A stretch of 64,000 nucleotides of DNA from contig JARWMV010000236.1 in the NCBI GenBank assembly GCA_030998015.1, positions 1,364,001-1,428,000 on the forward strand. Direction: 5' to 3'. This DNA is from Ceratorhiza oryzae-sativae (Eukaryota; Basidiomycota; Agaricomycetes; Cantharellales; Ceratobasidiaceae). Made by a program: the position numbers and the translations under genes. Positions within the stretch are counted from its first letter, which is position 1; every line of letters begins with the position of its first letter. The notes beneath the pieces were generated by a model that worked only from the letters and a program-made list of their open reading frames with translations, made no database searches and was not told the origin of the DNA. Shown one piece after another: positions 33,765 to 45,157 of the stretch.

Positions 33765-36700
33765 ATGCCACCTGCGAAGAAAGCAACGACGAGCACTCGT
33801 CAATCCAAGCTGGATTTTGGAGGGGGAAAACTAGGAATTAAAAAATCGAGCAAGACCGATCCGAGCTCTGAGGATGACTTTAATGCAGAGACGGATACCG
33901 ATGCTCCTCCTGAAAGTAAGTCGACTGATATAAGGTGTAGATGATGCTCATCCGTTGTGCCAGTCACACTCAACGGCAAAAAGCAGCGAGCAGCGCCCGA
34001 GACGTCTCATCTCCCGCCTATCTCGTCCATTCCCGGGATGTTCGAGGACATTGTCCGACGCACCCCCGCGCTCGAAAAGGTCGCCAGCCATCTCGCTGGT
34101 CGACCATTGCGCGTCGCCACCATGTGCAGTGGTACCGAATCACCACTTCTCGCCCTTGGGCTGGTCTCGCGTGCGATGGGCAACGCTCTAACGGTCGAGC
34201 ACGTCTTTTCGTGCGAGATCGAACCGTTCAAGCAAGCCTACATCGAACGAAATTTCAGCCCACCACTGCTGTTCCGAGATGTTTGTGAACTTGGGAGGAA
34301 TACTGCGTGAGTGTATTGTTGGATAGCTCGTGGCTTGCTTTACATGCTGACCAACTGCGTAGAACCACTGCATATGGGGCTCTAGCAGACGTACCTGGTA
34401 ATGTTGACCTACTTGTTGCGGGAACGTCTTGTGTCGACTTTTCGAACCTCAACAACGCGAGGCTCGGCATTGATGCGGGTGGAGAGTAAGCCGTAATCGG
34501 CGCTAGCAAGCGCATGATCGCTGACAGTCCTGTGTAGGTCGTCCAATACATTCCATGGGATGCTCAGTTGGGTAAAACGCCATCGCCCGCCCATTGTCAT
34601 CCTCGAAAACGTCTGCAGCGCTCCATGGCCCGAGGTACGCATTTGCGATTCCCAGTTATTCATATACAAACGTTGCATCCAGATCGTCCGCAAACTCGAA
34701 TCGGTCGATTATGCGGCACAACCCGCCCGCTTTGATACCAAGCAATATTATATACCCCATACCCGTACCCGAGGCTACTGTATCGCCATCGACACGCGCG
34801 CGACCAAAAAATCGGGTAAAGAGATAGTCACAGACTGGCTTGCTCGCGTCAAGGATATGGCCCGCCCTGCGAGCGTGCCCCTAGACGCTTTCTTGCTCGA
34901 GGGAGATGACCCACGAATCTGGACGGCGAGGGCGAAGCTGGTTCAAGATGCTGGCGGTGCGGATAGGCGCGCCGGCAAGACTGATTGGGGCCGGTGCGAG
35001 AGTCGACATCAGAAGGAGCGGTTCACGAAGGATCTGGGAACCAAGCGGCCAATGACTGGTTGGGACGAGAGTGAGTTTTTGGATACCCCCTAGTCTGAGA
35101 GTCTGGCGGTTGATGGACTGAACCATTTCAGGTGGTTTCTGTCAAGTACCAGACTACTCTTGGATCGATTGGTGGAAGGCCCAAGTCGAGCGTGTCTGGG
35201 ATCTCTCAGACATCTTGTATTTGACATTCGCGCAAAAAGGCATTGATCCGCTGGCCAAGTCGTAAGCAACTGCATTTATATATTGGTTCTCGATTTAATC
35301 GCCACTTTCGTAGACTCGTATGGAATCTTTCGCAAAATGTGGATCGACAAGACTTGAGCATGCGTCTTGGTATCTCCCCTTGCTTGACACCGAGCATGAT
35401 TCCCTTCCTAACCGCACGCGGCGGCCCAATGACCGGGCTGGAGGCCCTTTCTCTCCAAGGCTTGCCTATCGACGAGCTTCTTTTGACTCGCGAGACGGAG
35501 GATCAGCTGATGGACCTCGCGGGTAACGCCATGAGCACCACTGTCGTCGGAACTGCCATTATTTCGGCGCTCGTTGGCGCATACAAGCTCCTCAAACCTG
35601 GCGATGGAGAGGTCAAGATGGAACAAGCCGATGTCAGCGACTCGGAGGCGATTGAAAACAAAATCATCGGAATCGAGGAGTTGGCCGAACGTCCGCTCGA
35701 TCTAACGAGCACCGCGACGGCCGATGAAGCGCTCTCGCTCCCGGCCTTGCGTGAACTGGCGGCTCGCACTGTACGACTGTGTGTATGTGAAGGCCGAACT
35801 GGCGTCACGAACGCGGTCATCAAGCGGTGTCTGGACTGCGGGGCTACAGCGTGTGCCCGGTGTGCTGGTCGACCCGAGCACAACTATGTCGATGTCGTTT
35901 TCGGAGACGAACCCGAGGAAGTGGACGAGGTCAAGGAGCTCGAGGGACGCAAAGTCGTGCATGAGTCGCCGCGTGTTCAGCCGCGCGAATTCGAGCGTGC
36001 GCTGAAGCGAGTTTTGCCTATGTGTGTTCAGATGGGAGGGATCAAGGGCGCGTTGAAAGCCATGGGCGAGAGCGAGGATGTCGAGATGGCCGAAAACTCT
36101 GATGACGAGGATGCGAAACCCAAGAAGGAATCCAAAGAGGGTTCGGACGCGTTCAAGCGAAACATCATCCGACGCGCTCTCAAGGAGGTTGAAGGCGTCG
36201 AACTTCGCTTCGTCACGCTAAAGCGGCAAGAAATCTGGGTCGCTACGTACAATTCTCCCGTTGCACGACTCGAATTGCACCTCTACCCACATGGCCCCGA
36301 GTGGAGGTTGTACGGTGTCCCGGCGACGAGCGTTGCGAGTGGGGCGCTGGAAAGGACCGTCCTAGCGCAACCGTTGGCGAGATGTTCCGTTGATTGGAAC
36401 GCGAAAGACTTGTTGAACGTCGGCGGGTGGCAGGTCGCAATCCCAGAGACCCAAAACTTGGAGGTCAAAATCAAAGGGGTGGGCGAGAAAGTGCCGAGTT
36501 GGGAGGCGCGCCTCGGTTTGCAGGGAATGCACCGAGACAAAGTAGTATGGAGCCGGCTGAAGCTCGAGGGCGCTGATGCGCAAGCCGTCGCCGGCACATA
36601 TAAACTCCTGGATAAGTGCGGAACCGCCGCCGGAGCGCTACACATCCGGGAAACCGACGACCAGGACGCGCCGCCACTCTACTTGTTCTTCGACCCATCC

Positions 36701-39700
36701 CGTGGCGGCAGCTTTGAGAGCGACGGGTTTGTAATTGCCAAAACGACTAGGCGGTTGGAGTATGGCGAGGCCAGGCCTTTAGAGATGAGGTTGTCGCCTA
36801 GGTGGAGGCAAAAGGATGTCGAGGAGGAGACCGTCAAGTGTATGATCGGCGAGAAGTGGTTGGGGCGCCCTTGGGGATCCAGGTGTGTTTCTGTTGACAT
36901 ATATTCGATTGACTTTTACTAATCGTAAAACATAGCCCGCATCAAGTAAAGGCGCCACCGTTCACGCATGTTCCAAACCTATTCAGTTCACTCTGGAGGC
37001 CGAGTCGTGTGCGCACGCTCATGCGCTTTTGGTCTGCAAAGTCCCGCTTGGTGACAACCCCGACTCTGTCTGGCCACATAACAAGTGGGTCGAGGTTGAC
37101 AAGGTGCACGAGCGCGGGACTTATCGTGCCGTGACGTGGTTGACGGAACGTGTGCGCGACATTGACCACCTTTCCGAGTGGCGCGCTTTGGATACGGTAG
37201 ATGGTGCCCATCACAAGAATTGCGAACGTTGCGCGCCGACTCCCCCCGCTATTCTCTGGTTCAAGCACAACAAGCGGTACTATGCCATCGAGGACAAGCA
37301 GCAAGCCGGACCCTACGAGCAAGCATTGAAGAACCGCCCGTCGCCGTTTGTCACGCAGCTGCAATATGACGAGGAGTCGCAGATGGGGACGTTCCAGATT
37401 GGTGTCAACATTGCGACGCTTGCCCACCGTGCTCTGGCAAACTTGCCGCCCGAAGGGCGCACCCATCCCGTTCAGCTTTCGTACCGTCTCACAACCAACT
37501 TTGTCCCGCCCGTCAAGCTAAACCTTCCCCCCTTCATCCTGAAGAGCAATCGGCACGACCCCCAGAATGCTCAACCCAAGCAGTTCAAGACACTTCTTCG
37601 ACGCGAGCAGCTTCGCTCGCTGCACTGGATGCTTGCTCAGGAACGCAATCCGCCAGAGTTTGTCGAAGAAGAAATCGCCGAGGCGTTGCTCGAGCCTCTA
37701 GGATGGCGCGCCGAAGGCAAAGCGAGCGCAAGGTCGACGTCCGAGGTGGTGTGCTCGCTGACGAGGTTGGCTACGGTAAAACTGCCATCACGCTAGCGTT
37801 GATTGCCTCGACGCTGGAGAAGCCCCGACCCATCTTCAAGGAAGATGTTGTCGACGGAGGCATCAAGACCAACGCGACGCTCATTGTCGTCCCTCCTCAC
37901 TTGGTGCTCCAGTGGCCGTCTGAAGTGGAAAAATTCGCGCCTAAAGCTATGAAGACGGTTATTCTCAAGGATCAAAAGGATCTCAATGGCTTGACGGTCC
38001 AGGATGTCATCGACGCTGATATTATCATTACTGCATCTGGGCTGTTCAAGAGCGAGAAGCACCTGGAGAACCTAACCGCTTTTGCTGGGGTCCGCGATCT
38101 CCCACATGCGGACGGACGACACTTTAACGTTAACCTCGAAGCGGCACTGGAGAAGGTCAAGGAACAAGTTAGGCGATTGCAGAAGAGTGGATCGAAGGCC
38201 GTCTGGGATGAAATGGTCAAGGCGCTCGAGAAAGGTGAGTCCAGCGGATTCCAGCCCGACCTACGCATACTAATGAATGCTGTAGCCGACGAGGAAATGA
38301 ACTTGGTCCTCAAAAAGCGTCTCAAGGGCAAGCAATACCGCGAAAAGGCTGAGGGTGTGCGTAGTGCTTCCCCCACTCCTCCCCCATCGTCCCCCGTCTC
38401 GTCCGCTGCACCTCCATCATCAGCTCCTTCGAGCCCCCCGCCTCAGCCTCAGCCTTCGTTGAAGGCGAAGCCCAGCAAAAAGATGGTTATGGAGGTCGTG
38501 ATTCCGATCAAAGGCCCCAGCTCTAAGACTGTTGTCAAGGCCGAAGCTACTGGTGACTCGAAAAAGGCTCGTAGGAGTGCGGCGCGCAATCCGGTCTTAA
38601 TTGTCGATTCGGACTCCGAGGATGAAGCGCCAGTTAGCAAGCCTAAAGGTGCTGCGAACGGCAAAGCCAAAGCGAAGGCCAACAAGGGAAAACGCAAGGC
38701 GACCTCAGACGATGAGGATTTCGAGAGCGGGGGCGAGGCTTGGAGCGAATCGGAGCCGGAATCGGATGGTGCTAGTAGCGAGTCTGGCGATGAGGTCATG
38801 GAGCTTTCTGAGGAGGAGGAAAAGCCGAAGAAAGGCAAGGCTAAGGCTAAGGCTCCCGCAAACCTAAAGCCAAAGCCAAGCCAGCGGCGAAACGACCTCC
38901 GTTGAAAAAGCGCAAGACTGAAGACGACTCGAAGGAGGATTCCGACTCTCCCGACAACGTCAAGAAGCAGATCAAGAAAAGAAGTCGCGCGTTCAGCAAG
39001 ATCCTTGGGACCTCAAGTCGGACAAAGTGCGCAAAGACTGGAAGCAGATGAAGTCTCCGCCACTCGAGGCGTTCAATTTCAAGCGTGTGGTGGTCGACGA
39101 GTACACCTACCTTGACGGTAAGGGTCATGCGCTTATTACACACCTTCAAGCCCAGTTCCGTTGGGTACTTTCGGGCACTCCTCCCATCCACGACTTTGCG
39201 GCGGTCAAGACAATCGCTGTTTTCTTGGGGATCCATCTGGGTATTGATGACGACAGTATGAGCACATCCCAGCTCGCCAAGAAGCGAAGGAAGGAAGAAA
39301 CCGGTGGGTATATGCATTTTGTGGTGCGTTATCCTTGCTGAGCCCTACTGTAACATAGCTGCCGAAAGTTTCCATTCGTTCCGTGACGTCCGTAGCCTGG
39401 AATGGCATACCCGGCGCCATCAAGTCGCACAGAACTTTTTAAACACGTTCGTCCGCCAGGCAAGTTATAATACTTTTTGATGCAGGCCCGTGCGCTTATA
39501 CTCCGACCGATATAGAACGTCGCCGAAATCGACGAGATCAAGTCCGAGGAACATGTCATGTCCGTTAAGCTGCCCGCAGCCGAACGAGCAATCTATTTGG
39601 AGCTCAAGCATCACTTGCAAGCTCTCGATATGAATGTTAAGAAGACAAAGAAAACGGATGGTGATCGTGAGAAGCGTTTGGCTGCTGCCCTCGGCGAGAG

Positions 39701-41137
39701 CCAGTAAGTGATATGTATCAAATCCTATAGTGAGTGTATTGATCATTACGATTAGGTCGGCCGAGGAAGCTTTGCTGAAGCGGTGCTCACACTTCGACTT
39801 GGATCTCGACGACGCGGACAATGCTGTGCTCGAATGCGAGGCAATCGTGCAAGAGCGGGAACGTCAGCTAGAAGCTTGTAAGGCGGAGTTGGCTGAAACC
39901 CTCCCCGAGATGCAAGAGCAACATTCTCTCGTCCTTCGCGAACAGGATGAAAATACGACTCCCTTTGGTGAATGGATCAAGGTCACGCGGGAGAAAGGGG
40001 TTGGAGATGCTAACGCCACTAAAATTCTTCTCGAGCTCATGGAACAAGCTGGTTGCTCGACGGGCAGAACCAAGGTCTCGTCTGCTCCGATGACCTCTAC
40101 GGGTAAGCCCAAGGAGAAGAAGGTCAAAACGTCCGGCAAGAGCGTTCCCAAACCAGAAACCATCGCGGATCGTGCCTGGAAGCTCCGTGAAGACACCCAC
40201 GTTCTACGAAAACTCGTAAAGGAACTGGTTGCTCGTGTCCGATCCCATCGTTTCTTCGTCGCCGTTCGTGATCTGCAACAAGATCGAGCTCATGAAAAAG
40301 TTGTGGATTGCGCTTCATGTGGTCGCAAGAATCTACCCTGGGAAGACATTGCGCTCTTGTCTTCGTGTGGGCACATGGGATGCGAAAAGTGTGTTCGCGA
40401 GGCTGCGTCCTTAGGGAGCGAAGTATGCGTCCTCGCTTACAAGCGCGGTGCTGACGTTGGAGGCTGCGCAGCTGGCGCTCGCGACCACAATGTTGTCAAA
40501 GCTAGCAGCCTTGGCAAAGACGAACCCCGGGATCGCGATGGCAAGCATTTTGGCAAAAAGCTCGAAGAAATTATGGATCTGATCAGGTAAGTGCTTAAGA
40601 TCTCACTTATCCGTTATTCATTCAACGCGTTTGCTTTAGGAATGAGATCCCTAAGAAGGAGCGGGTGTTGATTTTCGTCCAATTCCCCGATCTGATGAAG
40701 AAGGTTGCTGCGGCGCTGACAGCAAGCGGGATGAAGTTCCTGCAGATCCAGGGCACGGCAAATGCAAAGTCAAAGGCCTTAGACTCGTTCCAAAAAGAGG
40801 ATAGTAAAGACCGTGTTCTATTACTGAACGTTATGGATGAGTCTGCCAGTGGCGCGTAAGTATTCTCCACTCATGTCACGTTAGTTTTGTTACTTATAAT
40901 TATTGTTCTAGCAACCTTACAACTGCCAACCATGCTATATTCCTCTCGCCTCTCCTTACGCAGTCAGCCCATATATACGATGCATGCGAAACGCAGGCGA
41001 TCGGACGTGTGCGTCGATATGGGCAAACAAAACTGGTCCACGTGTGGCGGTTCCTCACGGTAGACTCAATTGACACTGAAATCTATGAGGACCGTGTCGT
41101 TAGGAGAAGGCAACATCTAGCAGCACAGCGCAAGTAA
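33765..41137 (+). CDS. DNMT5-type protein: cytosine methyltransferase fused to SNF2 ATPase
   Basis: One gene of about 2,270 residues. Exon 1 (33765-33915) has a PCNA-box-like RQSKLDFG. Exons 2-7 (from 33964 to 36882) form a C5-cytosine methyltransferase: VATMCSGTESPLLALG (motif I), GTSCVDFSNLNN (motif IV, catalytic Cys), VILENVCSAPW (VI), HTRTRGYCIA (VIII) and LAGNAMSTTVVG (X). A Cys-rich zinc-binding part follows (CLDCGATACARCAG). The SNF2 half has LADEVGYGKTA (Walker A), LIVVPPHLVLQW, VVVDEYTYL (DExH position) and RWVLSGTPP. It continues with a coiled coil, a RING-like CASCGRKN...SSCGHMGCEKC, and IGRVRRYGQTKLVHVW. This order is that of fungal DNMT5 maintenance methyltransferases. A GC-AG intron starts at 39460. 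Frame breaks at homopolymers: 37730, 38855-38857, 38977-38980, and probably 36936. Confidence 0.88.
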
Positions 41138-41404
41138 TGTGATTGTATCTATTTTTTTACTGTGTTTTCCTCGCTATAGTATCATAGAAAATATCTTTGT
41201 TTCATCATGTACGATCCACTAAAAGCTAACCACGCTATACGCTATCATCCGACTCTCTTCGGTGCGGAGATACCATACCTTCTGGGCCTGAAGCGTCAAT
41301 CGGCAGCGCCAAATCAAATTGGGCCCAAATAACGCGCTCCCTTCTGTCAGCCACATTATACTTGACGTCAACCCATTATACAAATCGTCCATTGACGCCC
41401 AAAC

Positions 41405-42708
41405 ATGCCCAGCGACCTCGATCTGTCAGTGAACACCTATGAGCTTTGTTAAACCTGGCTCACAACTCAAATCCGCGTTAGCCAGATTGAACAACTCAAA
41501 AGATGCGAACCAATATCAGAGAATCAAGTCAAAGAACTCTGCCTTAAAGCACGCGAGATTCTTATTGAAGAAGGCAACGTCCAATATGTTGACGCCCCGG
41601 TAACAGTAAGTAAACCAGGCGTTGCCTCATTTCTAAGTACCCAGCATTAACAGTTGTGAGGTAGATCTGTGGGGACATTCACGGCCAGTTTTTCGACCTC
41701 ATCGAGCTATTCAAAATGGGAGGATTTTGCCCCGAAACAAATTATCTTTTCATGGGTACGCTAGTGTATAAATATATCCTATTCAAAAACTGACTATCGC
41801 AACTCGCAAAGGTGATTTCGTGGACCGAGGTTTTTACAGTGTTGAGACGTTCTTGCTTCTTCTCGCTTTCAAAGTTCGTTATCCCGACCGCATCACCCTA
41901 ATTCGGGGCAACCATGAGTCAAGGCAGATTACCCAGGTGCGTATAACCGTTAGACCACATAGGCTATTCTCAGACAATTACTTCCCAGGTCTACGGGTTT
42001 TACGACGAATGCCAGCGCAAGTACGGGAGCGCCAATGTGTGGCGCTACTGCTGCGAAGTTTTCGACTACCTTGCACTTGGGGCCGTCGTGGACGGACGTG
42101 TGTTCTGTGTACATGGAGGGCTAAGCCCAAATATCAATGCGATTGACCAGGTAAGCGAGGTCTCCCAATAGCTTTCTCAAACTCACATGTTCGTACTCAA
42201 AGATTCGTACTATTGACCGCAAACAAGAAGTTCCCCATGATGGTGCAATGTGTGACTTGCTATGGTCTGACCCCGATGACATTCCCGACTGGGGGCTAAG
42301 TCCCCGGGGAGCTGGCTTTCTTTTTGGTGCCAAGGTTACAAAAATGTTTGCGCACAACAACGCTATCGACCTTATTGCACGAGCACATCAGCTAGCGATG
42401 GAAGGATATAAGCTCATGTTCGATCAAACAATTGTAACAGTCTGGAGCGCGCCCAACTATTGCTATAGGTACCGCATAAGCCCATTTCCTGGGAGTCTTG
42501 GCGCTGACAACTTTGTCTTTACTAGGTGTGGAAATGTAGCATCTATCCTGGAGCTGGATGAGAATCTACGTCAGGAGTACAAAGTGTTTCGACATGCACC
42601 AGCAGTAAGTGCATCCAACCCCCTCTCTTGAATACCTTTGTTCACACACTTTGATAGGACACTCGCTCGATTCCTGCCAAGCGACCACCAGCTGATTACT
42701 TCCTCTAG
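41405..42708 (+). CDS. PPH3: Protein phosphatase 4 catalytic subunit
   Basis: PP2A-like Ser/Thr phosphatase. Eight exons (41405-41424, 41482-41605, 41665-41755, 41812-41936, 41989-42150, 42203-42468, 42526-42604, 42658-42708) give 918 nt, 305 residues, against 307 in animals. Metal and catalytic motifs: [51 protein letters not shown] and [12 protein letters not shown]. The ending is DYFL, the carboxymethylated tail. PP4-specific wording ([34 protein letters not shown]) separates it from PP2A and PP6. It acts in DNA-damage recovery and dephosphorylation of gamma-H2A with PPP4R2/R3 partners. Confidence 0.95.
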
Positions 42709-42950
42709 CAAAACCGTATCTTTATGTGTAACTCATGTTATTATCCCTGTAAAGCTGAGTATATACCCAAGTTACACCGATATAGCCTTTTTGCTGTGCT
42801 TAAAAATCGAACCGGAGGTCACATGGCCACCCTCAGTTGAAATTGAAACACGAGTGATATCATCGCTGAGTGATAGACTAGTACTTGCGCTGAACCACCA
42901 ACACTACTCGCCGATCGATCATCACTGTGTATAGCCCTCCAGAACTTGAT

Positions 42951-43812
42951 ATGCCTATCGAACTTAAAGGGTGAGCGAAGATAGCAGAGAAGATCATAGG
43001 ATTGTAATTCAGTCCTGCCAACCGTAGCTCTTGCCATTGCGGGGCTGTTCATTTCAAGTTCCAATCTAACACTCCGGTGCCATACCAAGCAAGTGAATAG
43101 CATTCCACTATTTTACATGCTAACCAATGCTTTGTGCGAAAAGCTATGCCAATGTAGTGCGTGTATTCTTTGCGTGCGTTTTATAACCCATCTAATCGCA
43201 TGTATTTATGTGCAGGCATATGCCGCAAGGTAGGCTTGTCTGCCAGCTATTGATTTTACCTAAACTAAATTCGGCCCTGATAGGTTGGTGGATTCATGGG
43301 AAGGTAAGGCTTTATCTCATAAGCGCCAAGGATTGGCTGGGATTACGATCGATAGCGTCAATATCATGGGCCTGACCAAGTCACTCTCGGTCGAAGGCGA
43401 GAGTAATGTCAAGTAGGTACTACGTTAGTTCTAATGCGCTCATGCTAAAGGATTTTGGCACTATTGAGGTCGTACACTCCGAAGAATAGCGAAACTGGAG
43501 AACCATTGACGTCCAAACGCTTCTTCTGCCAACATTGCGCCAGTATGCTATGGTTACATGACCCCACATACGATGAATGGGTACGCTGCGCGAAGCTTGT
43601 GAAGCACTACTGCGTATTGATATGTCTAACAGATTTACCCATTCGCGTCGGCTATTGATTCACCACTTCCTAAGGCGGAGCCTACACTTGCAATCATGCG
43701 CAGCTCCTGCCCGGAACACGTCCCCATCCCCGAGGGAAGTATCGTGCTCCAGAAATACAACGACATAGGGATTGAACAATGGCACAAAAAGCACGGGTTT
43801 TGGGTTGACTGA
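42951..43812 (+). CDS. GFA/CENP-V-fold zinc protein
   Basis: Small protein of the glutathione-dependent formaldehyde-activating (GFA, DUF636) fold. Eight exons (42951-42970, 43028-43088, 43144-43156, 43216-43229, 43284-43303, 43356-43412, 43469-43580, 43633-43812) give 477 nt, 158 residues. Three consecutive micro-exons measure 13, 14 and 20 nt and encode the second zinc site. Motifs: MPIELKGSCHCGAVHFKF, VPYQLCQCSICRKVGGFMGS, RFFCQHCASMLWLHD (zinc Cys residues) and YPFASAIDSPLP. The ending is EQWHKKHGFWVD. The second intron starts with GC (43089). The acceptor before exon 7 was chosen to give a 56-nt intron. The substrate is unknown; family members are not all formaldehyde enzymes. Confidence 0.87.
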
Positions 43813-45157
43813 AACGTGACAAGACAAGGGCGATGTAGCCACATGCTGCACAATTATCGAACTAGATTAAAATAATTTGATTGAGTGATAGTTTAATGGA
43901 CCCATGTTTCTTGCCACGGTTCATTGAATGGCTTAAGCAGGTATCTCAAAGAAGTTGTCGATACCGGATCTGTCGACCCCCCACCGTGAAGCTTAAACCA
44001 CTGCAAATAAGTATAGCTTCTACTCAGCCGCTACTAGCTCCCGAACCACCACCACCCTTGAACCCAAAGATCGATTATACGTGATATAACAAGCCTAATT
44101 CAATCCCTTACGCATGGTCTTTATATATCGTGGCGTTGTAGTGTAGTACATTTTTCAAGTACTCGTCCAATACACGACTGACGCCCTACTGAGCAACCAT
44201 GTTAGAAGAATATATTACATGCGTCTGGCACCCAAATTTAGCACCCTGGAGGTCACGAAGCCCATTTTTGACCGATTCAGGGGTGACAGCCTCGAAATTC
44301 GGTGCTATGCAAACAACTTTGTGGATACGTGAAGTGCAGAGTTAGAGAGATGCTGTTGATTAACCATAAACGCCACTAGTGATAGCATGATCGTCTCGTC
44401 TCTCGGAGATACAACCAGGCAATTCTCATAGACCTACCAACGCATACACCCATATTATACAGGCTAACGGGAGGTACCTTGTCACACACACATGTTTGTT
44501 AGTGAGCTCTGCTCTTGACGGGTAGTGAATGGGTACGAGCGAAGCCCTCGTCATAACACTGGTCGAAACCCTTGCGATGCCACTAATAAATAAATGGATC
44601 TTCGGAATATGAAGCGTGACAAACAAGATTCAGCCAAATGTATGCATCTGTCATAGCCGGATGGCAGTTATCACATCGGCGGAACTATGCAAATCTGGGC
44701 AACGATGCACAGGATACGATATCATTGTGCCGAAACCTTTCTTCCATTATCCTTTTTTCATTTTCAGGACATTGGTACTAGGATAGTAGCCGGTCCCGTT
44801 TAACCCATATAACCCTTTGTGTCTGAGAACAAAAATTGCGAAATATCACCGGAGCCGAGTTACTTAGCCGGGGTGCCAAGACTGAGACAAACGATCTCGG
44901 AACAATCGAGAGCACACGGCCTGAAAACCAAGGGCCCAATATCTTAGCACATGCGCCGCCGGGTACGGTCTCCGAAAATAATAATATTGTATTTGATATT
45001 GCCGCTCAGCGGTCACGCACCGCCAAACAATGCCCACATGTCACGCTCGATTTGTCAGATAGGCTGTCATCGCCGATTCAGCGGCTGACACGACTCTCCC
45101 TAGCAGCGCCCAGCCTCCGTCGTAACGCCGTTTTTTCTTGGATCCATTGTTTCAATT
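43813..45157. other. Intergenic, no supported gene
   Basis: 1.35 kb of rather AT-rich sequence. A 67-codon frame at 43881-44084 (+) and a 125-codon frame at 44836-45213 (+) have no recognisable motif, and the second overlaps the next gene in another frame. No RNA gene was recognised. Confidence 0.4.

Noticed and set aside
35243..38905. Separate methyltransferase and helicase genes
   Set aside because: The two halves join through one continuous protein with shared introns and homopolymer frame breaks, and the fused order is the known DNMT5 architecture.
43881..44084. 67-codon open frame with Pro-rich end
   Set aside because: No splice partner, no motif, AT-rich context; likely chance.
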